Below, piece by piece: positions 1 to 12,100 of a DNA stretch of 64,000 nucleotides (position 1 is the stretch's first letter; every line of letters begins with the position of its first letter). Made by a program: the position numbers and the translations under genes. The notes beneath the pieces are model-generated. The model saw only the letters and a list, made by a program, of their open reading frames with translations. It did no database searches and was not told where the DNA came from. Source of the DNA: Cololabis saira (lineage: Eukaryota; Chordata; Actinopteri; Beloniformes; Belonidae); the NCBI RefSeq assembly GCF_033807715.1, contig NC_084606.1:34503861-34567860 (forward strand), given 5' to 3'.

Positions 1-28
1 TTATTTATTTATTTATTTATTTATTTAA
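1..28. repeat. (TTTA)n microsatellite
   Basis: The window opens inside a tandem TTTA tract of about seven units; its left end is outside the window. Confidence 0.95.
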
Positions 29-146
29 CAACTGTCTGCATAAATATATGTGGTTCATACCATGATTTGTTAAAAACCTTTATTCATGACGTATATAACA
101 TACATTTTAACCTTGCAGAAGATGTTAGTTTTGTTAAAGTGGGTGA

Positions 147-180
<34 letters not shown>
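147..180. repeat. (TG)n microsatellite
   Basis: Near-pure TG dinucleotide tract of about 17 units. It explains the CVCVCV run seen in a translated frame here, which is not a gene. Confidence 0.95.
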
Positions 181-182
<2 letters not shown>

Positions 183-432
183 TTCACCAGTCCTCCTTGA
201 CAGTCTGATCGAACATAATTTAACTTTTGAAAACCATATTCAGACAGAGAGGACCATAATCACCGAAGTGACACATGAAAGGACAAGAGTGATAGAAAGA
301 CAAGACAGTGATGGGTGCAGAGTGTGTAGTGTGGTGAGATGTGAAACGTGTTACAGCAAAAAAGACAGATATAGCAACATGAGACAAACAGACAGAAAAA
401 GAAACGGATGACTAGAGAAGTGAGTGTATATT

Positions 433-588
433 TGTGTGTGTGTGTGTGTGTGTGCGTGTGATAAAGAGAGATAGATAGAGAGAGAAAGAGAGAGAGAGAG
501 AGATGGATGGTCTATATGGTTTAGGTATTTTTGAAGCATACATGTATCATACAAATATAAACACGCACTCATATGCATCTACATAGAC

Positions 589-639
<51 letters not shown>

Positions 640-640
640 T
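433..640. repeat. Compound microsatellite cluster (TG)n, (GA)n, (CATA)n/(TA)n
   Basis: Three low-complexity tracts follow each other: TG at 433-458, GATA/GA at about 465-502, and ACAT/AT at 590-640. No coding potential was seen around them. Confidence 0.9.
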
Positions 641-644
641 ACAG

Positions 645-3060
645 AATGTGAGGAACCAGAGCGGCCTCCCCACGTAAAAGGGGACAAGGCAAAGCTGGAC
701 CTGGGTGATGAGGTGTAAAAAAACCTTGCAGAGCGTAGAATGCCAAAAAAATAAGGCTTTTTATTTTATGTTAAAAAAAGCACAAAGACATACAGGCGAA
801 GGGCAAAATCAGTATTCTAAAAAAAAAAAAAAAAAAAAGGCCCAATGGGGCATAGCCTCTCAACAAGCTTCCTCCATTCAGCAGACCCCTCTTCTGGTAT
901 GCAGCTGCTGTTTATAAACCCAGGCAGGGAGGAGAGGTTGATTGGACACAGGTGTGCCACAATCAGCAGAACCAGGCACACCTGTGTGCTGCTCCCCCGC
1001 AGACCACGCCCAATCCTCCACTCTGCCACACACATTAAAAAAGTCCGGTGATGGTGAGAAGGGGAGGGGTTGCTCACTTTCTCACACAGATACATACTGT
1101 ATATACACTGATATAGGGAGAGGTACAAATACCTGTAAATACATTCTTATAATAATAATAATAACAATGATAATAATGATAATATGATAGTGATAGAAAA
1201 GACAGCAACAAAAACAATAGGGCCAAAAGTAACAACATTAACAATCCTAGTATAATAATTGTTGATATTATTAGTTACACTTTTATGAACACATTTACAG
1301 TTAATCAAGGCTGTATGTTGAAATAAAAAAAAACTGTTTAAATGTTACAGCTTATTCTTGAACTGAGAAATGCTGTTTAGTTGTTTTTTTGAAAAGTTTA
1401 TATTCATCCTAAGTCCTGAATTTCATAGAAGAAGTGGTACTTTTCGGAGCAGGGCCTGAGCATGGTCTGGGCACGAAAAGAGAAATCTGTTCTCCCTCCC
1501 TACGAGAAAAAATGACAATATTATCTTCCTGCAGCCCCGGTTTGGGAGTTCTTGCAACTTTTCCCCCTCTTTTTCCAAACACATCATCATTGCACAACGT
1601 TTTTCTTGCACAGTGTCCAAGAACTTGGGTCAGAAGTGGGCGTGGTCAGTGTGGGAAAATGGAATAGTCATTGCAGCTTTTCCGTTGGTGTGGATTAAAT
1701 TTATGTGATAACTCCTTTTCCCCCATCTCCTTTTATCTAACATGCAATTGGGAGAAGTAACAATAAATCTTCCTCCTCAACACAAAAACTGCCAGTGCTG
1801 TCATGTTGTTGCTGTATGATTGTATCAGTCGTCTGTGGGCTGCAGTGGGAAGAACCTCAGGAAGTTCTGCACTACTAACACATTTCTCTTTTCCTGCAGT
1901 GTGTAACGCCACTAACAATAATAATTCAGTGGATTGGTACTTCCGTATGAATACTTGCAATGTGACAGCATTACAACAGATATGATGAAGTGTAAATCAC
2001 TGCACTGGCTTGAGAACAACCTTAAAAACCATTTTGCTTTAACGCTGCTCGTCATTGCATCAACAAATTTAAGTTAAACTCTGATGTGTAAAGAAGATTC
2101 AGTGACACTGTGGCTTCAGGAGGGTCTGATGACTCGAGATGGAAAAGGGGAAAACTGCCAGGAGGTGGATAACCTTGGGGGTGGGGAAGGTCAGGATAAA
2201 TCTAGGGGTCAACTTTCAGGAATCAAGATGATATCACTCGATCTGAGCAGCAGAGACTAATACTGTGTTCTCCAGCTGAAGAAACAATGGAGGTCAATGT
2301 GTAATAGAGAGGAGACACACTTGGTGCAGAGAAGGAGAGAGGTGTGTGCATCCTCAAGATAGAGACAACAGAGCCCACACTGTACCTTTAACCTTCAAGT
2401 TCATGAACTTAAAGTAAAATGTTTTAACAACCTAAAAACATGAATTACAAACTTCATGCTCCTTTCAATTACAGTAGATTGAAATATTCATCAAGTCAAC
2501 TCTGAAAAGATTTTCATACACTTCTCCCATGAGAGTAAGTTTACAGAAATTAAATAAAATAAGTACAAGAACACATACTTTTATGTTAATGGCACTTCAT
2601 TTACTTGTTCCCAAATGTCACTGTTTTACATACAGTCAAGTTAAACATTTGGATGTAATAAACCTTAAATGAACTGAATTGGTATCAGACGAAAACCGGA
2701 ATGGGGTGACTGCGGAGCAATTTTATGATTTAACTGTTTATGGATCTTTTATAACACCCCAATAAAAGACAAGTTAGCAAAACACTAACAGTTACAGAGG
2801 CACATCTGCAGTCTGAATGAAAATGAAAAGCTGCAGATATCACAGAGAATTCAAAGGTATTATTTTCACAAAAGTAAGCACTCACACCCGTTTTTTAGAT
2901 AACATTCTTCTACATTTATCATTCAGTTAAATTCTGTTTTATTGATATAGCAACTTTCAAAGAGTTTTACAGAATAAAACAAAATATATATCAGTGGATG
3001 ACAAATAAATGTAAACACAAGTTAAAACGATGATAAAATATGTACACAGGTAATCTCAGA
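645..3060. other. Intergenic DNA, no gene recognised
   Basis: I recognise no exon or transposon coding region here. There is a poly(A) tract at about 820-838 and an ATA-rich tract at 1147-1190. The 645-1060 stretch has the look of an old interspersed repeat but I cannot name it. A promoter or non-coding first exon of the downstream PLAC8-family gene could lie in this stretch, but nothing in the sequence marks it. Confidence 0.5.
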
Positions 3061-3382
3061 TCATCAAGTCATTCTTGGGCGACGGTTTACCAGTTGCCAG
3101 ACCAAGTAAAGGTTTTTGAGTGTATTCAAAAGTGTTGGTCAGTCCCTCGGGAGAGCTAAGGTGTGGCGCATAAAGCAACCCAAACATTACCGGGAAATCT
3201 GGGGAGGCTTATCAAGGTGTCACTTTCTAAGTTGGCAGAGATTTTCACAGGCTGGTAGTGTGGTGGAGCGCTATCACTGTCCCTGATAAACGTAGGAGCC
3301 ATCTCAGAGCTCTAGTACGTCAGTCTCTGAATGAATGATGGAACTGCTAATCACAAATTAATCAATAGTGTCTGTAAATATC

Positions 3383-4129
3383 CCGAGATACTTGAACTCC
3401 TCCACCTGAGGCAGGACTTCTCCACCCACCCGGAGAAGGCATGCCACCCTTTTCCGGTCGAGAACCATGGCCTCGGTCTTGGAGGTGCTGATTCTCATCC
3501 CTGCCCTGTATCTCGGGATCTTGTTCACGAGTGAGGGAACAATGGAGCGTGAGATTGACAGACGGATCGGTGCAGCGTCCGCAGTAATGCGGTCGATGTA
3601 CCGGACCGTCGTGGTGAAGAGGGAGCTGAGTCGAAAGGCGAAGCTCTCGATTTACCGGTCAATCTACGCCCCTACCCTCACCTATGGTCATGAACTTTTG
3701 GTAGTGACCGAAAGGACAAGATCGCGGATACAAGCGGCCGAGATGAGTTTCCTCCGCAGGGTGGCTGGACGCTCCCTTAGAGATAGGGTGAGGAGTTCGG
3801 TCACCCGGGAGGAGCTCGGAGTCGAGCCGCTGCTCCTCCACATTGAGAGGAGTCAGCTGAGGTGGCTTGGGCATCTGTACCGGATGCCTCCTGGACGCCT
3901 CCCTAGGGAGGTGTTCCAGGCATGTCCCACCGGGAGGAGACCCCGGGGAAGACCCAGGACACGCTGGAGAGACTATGTCTCTCGGCTGGCCTGGGAACGC
4001 CTCGGACTCCCCTCAGAAGAGCTGGAGGAAGTGTCTGGGGTGAGGGAAGTCTGGGCATCCCTGCTGAGGCTGCTGCCCCCGCGACCCGGGAACGGATAAA
4101 GCGGGAGAAGATGAGTGAGTGAGTGAGTG
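3383..4129 (+). mobile_element. 5'-truncated LINE with inverted 5' segment
   Basis: The insertion is flanked by an exact 16-bp target duplication, AGTGTCTGTAAATATC, at 3367-3382 and 4130-4145. From 3509 the + strand encodes the C-terminal part of a fish non-LTR retrotransposon polymerase, with the block SRIQAAEMSFLRRVAGRSLR, ending at a stop at 4097-4099 and a (TGAG)n tail at about 4111-4129. The left part (about 3383-3503) encodes the immediately preceding polymerase segment, including EEFKYLGI, on the minus strand. This 5' inversion with intact duplications is the known signature of twin priming during target-primed reverse transcription. The exact LINE clade was not decided. Confidence 0.88.
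3509..4099 (+). pseudogene. LINE reverse transcriptase, C-terminal fragment
   Basis: This is an open frame of about 197 codons for the end of a LINE polymerase, running from the block YLGILFTSEG to PPRPGNG. The catalytic fingers and palm are missing, so it cannot be active. An open frame can be drawn further left to 3467, but those codons lie in the inverted segment and are antisense, not part of the protein. The frame is still open, which suggests a fairly recent insertion. Confidence 0.85.
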
Positions 4130-4302
4130 AGTGTCTGTAAATATCAGCGAGACAAAATAAATATGTAATAAAATGTTAATATGTAACACTTACAGTGTGC
4201 CTGATAATGCTGTTTACTGCAGAAGAGTACAGGTCAGATCCACTATAGAGATTTACATGACTGCAGGCATTTGGAGCTTTCTGGACTGCTTGATGTGATT
4301 GG

Positions 4303-5143
4303 CGAGGCCGGTTTTAGGGGGGGGCAGGGGTGGGCTGCGCCCACCCAAACGTGCGTCCTGCCCACCCAATCAAAGTTATGGGGATCCTTTATTTTTTTGT
4401 AATTTTATTTTTTTATATATATATAAAAAAATATCACAAAATATCTGTACCGTTTCTGATTGGGTGGGCACTGCGCATCATTTTTAGACACAACAATGAA
4501 CGCATACCGCAAAAGTTGTGTCTCTACCTTTGTAGAGCTACAATTTTACTGTGTTTTACTCCCTGGCCCACTTCCTTTCCCCCCAAGTGATCCTTGCCTC
4601 TTGCCAGGTCGTCATTGTAAATAAGAATGTGTTCTTAATGACATGCCTGGTTAAATAAAGGCGAATGACTGAATCAAATAAAGCGATAGAATTGTTTTTT
4701 TCTCTCTTTATCGTATAATGTTCACAAAGTGTAATACAATTCATGTCATGGGTAGTGTATTTTGAAGGATCAAATGCTCAACATCCCATATTATCAATTT
4801 TACATTGTGCAAGAAATAAATTGGCGTGGCAATTAAACTTTGAAAATCGACTGTGTGCATGCGCAGAACCACAAAATAGCATTTCTCGGCAGGTAGCAAG
4901 GATTGGCAGAACACCGGTCCCAAGCCCAGGTAAATGCAGAGGGTAGTGTCAGGAAGGGCAATTGGGTTAGCATACTGTGGAGAAGATAGATGAACTGATA
5001 TGATGATAGCATAGTTTTCTATACATTTCGGGGGTTTGACCCCCCAAAATTTTTTCGCCCGCGCCGCGTTGCAGCACGGGCAGCTTCGCCCACCCTGCAT
5101 TTCAGTCTGCCCACCTTAGTGGGCCTCGCTAAATCCGGCCCTG
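4303..5143. mobile_element. hAT-type non-autonomous DNA transposon
   Basis: The ends are inverted repeats (CGAGGCCGGTTTTAG on the left, CAGGGCCGGATTTAG read from the right) flanked by an exact 8-bp duplication GTGATTGG at 4295-4302 and 5144-5151, the hAT hallmark. The interior has no transposase. A stretch at about 4590-4660 resembles a LINE 3' tail (AATAAGAATGTGTTCTTAAT) and may be a nested insertion. A truncated relative lies at 58221-58428. Confidence 0.88.
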
Positions 5144-5151
5144 GTGATTGG

Positions 5152-5845
5152 TCTACTTGGTTGACTTTGTTTTTATATGTCCCGGTGCCAGTTCTTCATC
5201 GTCTTCAAGTTGGGTTGAGCGATAGTTGGCTGCAATGTCTGTAAAGTCGATTGATGCTTCAGATTTATTAGGGCAGGCTCACATGGAATATACATTATTT
5301 CCTCTGTTGCTATGTTGGACCTACATACAGGATGTACAGTAAACGGAGGGAAACTCGGCCCCGGGAGCCACAATGCTGCAGAAAGACTCTGAACTCTTAC
5401 TTAGTGATTGGTGGTGTAATTACAGAGCCACCAAAGCAATAAGGCAGATGTCTAAACGTCAAACAGGGTGTGGTGTATGGATATATGTATGCAGCAATGA
5501 GTGCATAAAAACATTATGTCTTGGCTTGTGTTAACAAAAACACCACCTAGTTTGACTCCGTGCCTCCGGGCCTCTTGGAACAACAGAAATAAACAGACGC
5601 TTTCAAGTGCTACATACTTAAACAGACAACTCATAGAAGTTAATAAAGTATTACGAGTTAAATTTACTCAGAAAGGAACAAAATGTCAAATACTCTTAAA
5701 AGTAGCTAAGTTAGGAGAATTTGTTTTTAAAATTAACTTCACTTCTATTTGATTAGGGTGCACTTCATATCCTCAGTGTTTGTCTTTCACCAGGCGAAGT
5801 TCATGTTTGAACAACTTTCTGCAGGTTCATTTATGTTGGCATGAC
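5152..5845. other. No feature recognised
   Basis: Unique-looking AT-rich sequence between the hAT element and a LINE-like tail. No exon with consensus splice sites was recognised. Confidence 0.4.
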
Positions 5846-5849
5846 TCTA

Positions 5850-6007
5850 AACGGGGTGAGTGAGAGTGTGGTTTGTCTCTGTGAGGCTGTGATGCAGAGA
5901 TGACCCGTCCAGGGTGTCTTTCATCCACTAACAGCTTGGATAGGCTGCAGCAGACCGTCATCACCCTGCTTTAGATTAAGTGGGTATATCAAATGGATGG
6001 ATGGTCA
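5850..6007 (+). repeat. LINE/SINE-like 3' tail with (GGAT)n
   Basis: The segment carries the common fish retroposon ending GGCTGCAGCAGACCGTCATC followed by GGATGGATGG. It lies about 165 bp upstream of the start codon of the PLAC8-family gene. Confidence 0.6.
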
Positions 6008-6152
6008 AATAGTCAAGTAGTCCCTTGATATTCTAGCAATATCAAGGGATTCTACTCACTTTGGGTCCAACTTTAACATAGGAGTTCATTTATTAGACTG
6101 TATAAAAAGATCTGGTATTTATTTTCCCATTGTCCTTGTGTCTACCACGTAG

Positions 6153-9100
6153 AACCAGGCATCGCTCCAGATATGGCCATTTACCAGCAGCCGGCCTCCG
6201 TGGTGTCAGTCACCACCACCACCAATCACGGCCCTGGAGGATGGAGCACCGACATCTGCGACTGCTGCTCCGACATGGAAACCTGTAAGTCAACCAAACC
6301 AACTGGTTCAACTATAATGTCTGTGTCACTGACTATGTTTACATGAACAACAGTAATCTGACTTTTAACTTCACTCTTGTTGAGACAATATTCCAAGGAA
6401 GGCCTTTACACAAATTGGATTGAAAGTATTCCCTTCATAATCCAGTTTAAATGTTAAACATATAGTTTGATTGAAGCAACGTCACTTATGTCACTACATT
6501 TACATTTGCCGTTCCATCCAACAAATTAATAACAACACAAAAGATGTGAAGTTGCTTTAAAATACTTGAAATTATGGGCTTATAGGCTTTTGGCAAATGC
6601 ATTGAGGAGATTAATGACTGAATGGAGGGGGTCGGTGATTGGTTTGAGGAAGGACAGGATGGGTCTTTCGAACCTCTTGATGGCCACAGATGACAGAGCG
6701 ACAGGTCTTTAGTCATTCAGGCACGTTGTCCTGTCCTTCTTTGGAACTGGGATGATGCTGTTTGCTTTAAAACAGGATGGTACATGACATTCAGAGATGG
6801 ACTGGTTGAAGATGTGTGGAAACACTGGTGACAGCTGGATGGCACAGTGCTTTCAGTGTTGCTAGGGAAACGGCATCAGGTCCTGGGGCTTACCTGAGCT
6901 TCAGTCGTGTGAAGACCTTGGTGACGTCCCTCACTTTGAAGGTGAGAGGGGTGGGAAGACGGTGTGTGAAGGATGGGTGGTGGTGGTGGGAGAGTTTTGG
7001 AGGGCTAAGGAGGGCTAAGGCTTGGAGGGCCAAGAACTCACCAGAGCTCTTGGTGACCGTGAGACAGGAGGGAGTGGGTGAGGGGGGTGGACCTGGCAGG
7101 GGATCTCTTAAACCTGATGTAAAAGATGTTGACATTGTCAGCCAGTCCGGTGGAGGGGATGACAAAAGAGCTTTACCTTTGTAGTTAGTGATGGTCCCGA
7201 AGATATTTTCCTACGACTGGACCTGTCATCCACATGAAAACACAAATAAACGAATGTTTAAAAAAACTCCGGGCAAAGTGAAGATTGGGAGGGTGGAAGG
7301 TTTTTTTTTTTAAAAACGATGTAATGTGGATACAAATTATTTTATAAACGGAGGGGGAAAATATTCGGTTTTAAAAATACCCGGCTACGTGTGTACATAG
7401 CCTTAGAGTGCTTTCACACCTGTCCCATTTAGAGCAGTTGTTCCGGAACAGGGAGCGTTTCCCCCTAAAGATCGGAACGTTTTGGTATATGTGAACACAG
7501 CAATCGCGCTCGGAAACGGCACAAAACAAGCTAGCCGAGATCGCCTCGGAGAGGTGGTCTCGGCCCGATTCCATTCCAGACCTGAAGCGGTTAATTTTTT
7601 TTATCTGTAGTGAGAACATAATCGACACAGCAACCGACACAACTCCATTCATGTGTATATGCGACCGCGGCGCAAGGAGAGGAATCGGCGCAGCCTCCAC
7701 CACCTTCTCTCCTATTGGACTTGCCGAGATGTCGTCCCAGCGCGGCACGGTGAAATTAAAAATTGTATTGCGCAGCGCAAACCCTGCGGCAGGCAGCTTC
7801 TCGCCAGTCGCAGAGCTCCGCTCTGCGCCGAGCACACATAAATTAATGGGTAAAGCCTGAATTATGGTTCTGCGTTAAATCGACGCAGAGCGCAGAGCCT
7901 ACGCCGTAGGGACGACTCAGGTTCTGCGTTGGTGTAACGCGGAACCATAAATCAGTTTAAAGCCGGCGGCGGTCTGTGCTTTGCACCCTCTCTGTGAAAG
8001 GGGCTTGTTGTTTATCCCGGTGTGCGGAAGAAGAGGAAACTCCCTTCCGCGTTCATTTGACCAATCAGAGAGCAGCTGGTTCGCGCATGGCATTTGTTAT
8101 CAGCTTTGAAACGGTACAGATGTTTGCCTTGTGAACACAAACGCCACAAACGAGAACTGTATCGATTTAGCCCCTGAATCAGAACAAATAAATGGGCCAC
8201 AGGTGTTAAAGCAGCCTTAATCACACTCCAGTCTAACATATACTGTAGTCCCTTTTAGCGATTTGACTGGCCCTCTTGAGGTCCTGTCTAACTAGTAGGG
8301 GTGGGTTAAAAATATCGATATATCGATATTTTATCGATATGCATGTGTAGGAACGATTATCGATACATAAATCCAAGTATCGATTTCAAAAAAAAAAAAA
8401 AATAATAATATATATATATATATATATATTTTTTTTTTAATCCCGATTTTTTTCCCCCATTTTATCACCCAGTGCTCCTACCTAAGTCAGTCCTGGGCAT
8501 TGCTCCATCTACCAACCCCGGGAGGCGCTGCACTGAGCTCAACTCTCCTCCTTACTTGAGGAGTGAGCAGGCTGCTTCTTTTCACCAGGCAGGGTGGGGC
8601 TTCTCTGGCCGGACGTGGCGCGTGGAAGGATCATGTTATTCCCTTATTGTAACCAGAATATCGATATTGTATCGAATAGTATCGTATCGGAAATCGTATC
8701 GTCTTGGGACCTAGTGTATCGGAATCGTATCGTATCGGGAGGTCAGTGATGATACCCAGCTCTACTAACTAGCCTGAAAGTGTCCATATCACCCTCTCTT
8801 ACCCATTTTTCACCAAACCGGTTACAAGGCTGGTCAAGTGTTGGTGCTGGTTCACAACTCGTTCAACTTGCGAACCAACTGAGAAGTGGTTTGTTTTTTC
8901 ATAGCTCGGGGAGCCTCGTCGTTACGTCACTGCAAACGTCAGTTAGGTCGCTGCGTTTGCATTGGCGCGAAAATTGAAGCAACAACAAGGTATTTGCTCT
9001 AATACGGACTTGGTACGCGTAGCACCCTCCGTGGACCAAATCGCTAAAAGACAGATTGTCTCCTTCTCAGGCCACTGCTGCTTTGCTGCATCCATATTCA

Positions 9101-12100
9101 TTCGTCACTAATTTGAAAATGTCGCCGTCTCGCAGTCTTGCTATTGCTGTTGGTCTTAATAACTCCGCCCCCTCTGCTTACGCAAGCGTGATTACGTGAT
9201 ACCACCTGATTTTTAGGATCTCCCTGGGGAACCATGCAGGTGTTAGTCATTTGGTCTGAGACACAGTTACCAGTTCCAATAAAGTACCTCCTGTCCTCGA
9301 GATAGGACCTGAACAAGGTTTAAACTAGGTTTAAAAACACACTGGTGCCGCTCAAAAAGGGGAAACAGGTGTTTAAAACCAAAGCAGAAACATTCAAACT
9401 TGTATCCTTTGTGGTATGAAATGAAATGTGTGATTGTGGAACTCAGTGTGACCAAAAGAATCCTTCTTCACTTCTTTTCGACACAATGTTGCAAAACACT
9501 ACTATAGTAGTATATGAATCAGTTTCCTTAGTTACACAAGTTTGCTGCTCACAAATCCAGTATTCCTCCCCTGAATGTATTGGAGGATGATTTTATGATC
9601 AGACGGGTTTTCTTTGAATGGGGCATTTGCATGTGTTTTTCAAATCTGTTTAAGTTGCACATTCATAGGTTTTATCTTGTGTTCTTGCATTTTTTTTTTA
9701 TATTGTTTCCTTATTTTAGGCCCCATTATGTTGGGAAATTTGGCTAGACATAGCAGTTATTGGTACATAATTGCCTCATTAGTTTCATTATAAGAGAACT
9801 ATGTTCCTTTTTAAATCCATGAAGTTAAAAAGCAATGATAAAAAAAGCGAAGTTGTCCCCGTGTTTATCCTACTCACGACCCCAAAAAGGTTTAATTTAA
9901 TAAGGTAAGGCTTAACTCTACACCAGCCTTACATAACAGTCTGTATGTGACTGTTAGCGTTTTGACAGTCACATACAGATTTTTAGTTTTTTTTAGAGAT
10001 TGATTGGTGGGCCAATGGGTGGGTCAAAATGGGTATCACATGTCACATCTTAAAAAAAAAAAAAAAATATGCATTGTTTGAAGTCTTTTTTGCCATGCAA
10101 TGGTCAAAGTATAAGTAAAGTTTCTGCACAAAACTCATAACAGAATCCTAACAAGTATAATTACATAAAAACTTCAACTGCTACAATATTAATGGGGAAA
10201 AAACAGCTAGAAATTAACTTTACATTACAAATCTTAGAATCGCCAACACACAGTGAAACTGGCTTGGGCACTAAGATTGGTTTGGTTTTGTAGTGGACTA
10301 ATACGTCTTATTTCAAAAGGTTTTTGTGACACTAGTGCCCTTTCTTGAGAAAGTAGGTAGACAGGAAATGGGTAGAGAAGGGGGGGGCATTGCAGTATAG
10401 AGTGACAGGCCGGGACTCAAACCTCAAACTACGAGGGCTATATGTGTATCATCATCTTTAGATCACAATCAACTTTATTCACCAAGTTTGTGCAAACTAG
10501 GAATTTGATTCTGCATACTTTGTCTGTCAAGGTTCAATAAAAGAAATACAATAAGAATAAGTAAATAAAGATTAAGAAAAGCCTCAGCAACCAAAAAGTA
10601 TGTACGCTATATACAAAAAAGAACCAATATTTTCAGTCATGAAGATTTTGCGCAAATATTTAACCCTCTGTGACCCCTGAAAGTCCAGCAGAGCGAGGGC
10701 CTGGGGGAGGAACTGTCTCTGAGACGGGACGTTTAGGTTGCTCTGTAGTGTCTACCAGGCGGGAGAAGTTAGAAACGTTTGTGTGCAGGGTGTCAAAGGT
10801 CTGCAGAAATGTTCTTTGCCTGTTTCCTATCACTGGACCAGTACACGTACTGGACGGAGGAAATTATATTTCCCGGCAGATCTTCCTGTCTGTTGCAGTC
10901 TCTATCTGGCCTGTTTATTTATCAGTTATTATCAGTTTATATTACACAAGCTAGTATAAACATTACATTCCAACTGCTCTCAGACACAAAATCTGTTTAA
11001 CACTTTAGCTGCACAACGGGAAGATGAAAATGTTACCGGTCAGACAGATCATTAAATACCATTAAATCAATCCCACTGGTGCTGTCACAGAGCATTGTCT
11101 GTGAGCATTGTGGATCAGGAACTGTCGATAAGATATTGAACTGAACGCATTAAAACTTTCCCACCCATTGTCTTGGACTCCAGAGTTTGAGGAACCTCTT
11201 TCCTTTGACAATAACACGCATACTGTAACTGCTCACTTAGCACGTCTCACATGGGCAGGTCAGCAGTTCTCCCAGCAGTGTAAAGCCCAGGACACACCAA
11301 CCCGACCTAGCCCGCTGTCGGCCGACTGCTGTGTCGCCTCACGTCGCCTGTGTCGGGCTGGGTCGGGCTCAAAAAGAAGCACTAGACACACCGCAAATAC
11401 GACACCCGACGGCGAACTAGCACGTACGTTCTGCGCATGCGTGAGAGGTAATTCCCCTCCATACCAGCAGGCAGCGGTAGTCTGTATTCAGGGGCTCAAG
11501 GAGGAGGACAGTGCTTTTTTTTTTCAAAGCTTTATTGAGAAAACACAAGTGCAATACGAAAACCACCTGCAGCTCTGTGGAGAATTACAGCTGGCTGAAA
11601 TAAATCATTTAGGAAGATAAATGTTGGTTTAATAGATGAAATCTAACAGTTGTAGCTACGCCTGTTAAGAAATTTGCTCCGAAAATTTCGTGATTTTCTG
11701 CCTGCCGGCTTGGGAGCTTTAAATCGCGTTAAATCGACGCAGAGCCTACGGCGTAGGGTACGGCGTACGGCGCACGTCACCGCGTAACCTACGCCGTAGG
11801 CTCTGCGTTGGTGTAACGCAGAACCATAAATCAGCCTTTATTCTGGCGAGGTTGGAAAAAGACTTCGCAACAACGGGAAAGCGAGTGATTATATACATTC
11901 ACTGAGTGAATATTATGAAAGTAAAATATATATTTCTCGCTAGAAATGTAATCAAAACACATTTTTATGCAGAAACTAACTCAAAATATTGATTTTATTC
12001 ACTAAAAAATAAGAAATGTCCGCCATGTTTTTTTTTGGATTCAGTCCACAAATGACCACGAAAAGCATTCTGGGAAATTCTGGGAACAGCCAATCACAGA

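Noticed and set aside
7371..7835. 154-codon minus-strand frame
   Set aside because: No recognisable domain, no splice-site support, repeat-like surroundings. Probably chance.
11168..11620. 150-codon + strand frame
   Set aside because: It overlaps the left end of the Harbinger-like element at 11284 and has no domain or splice support.
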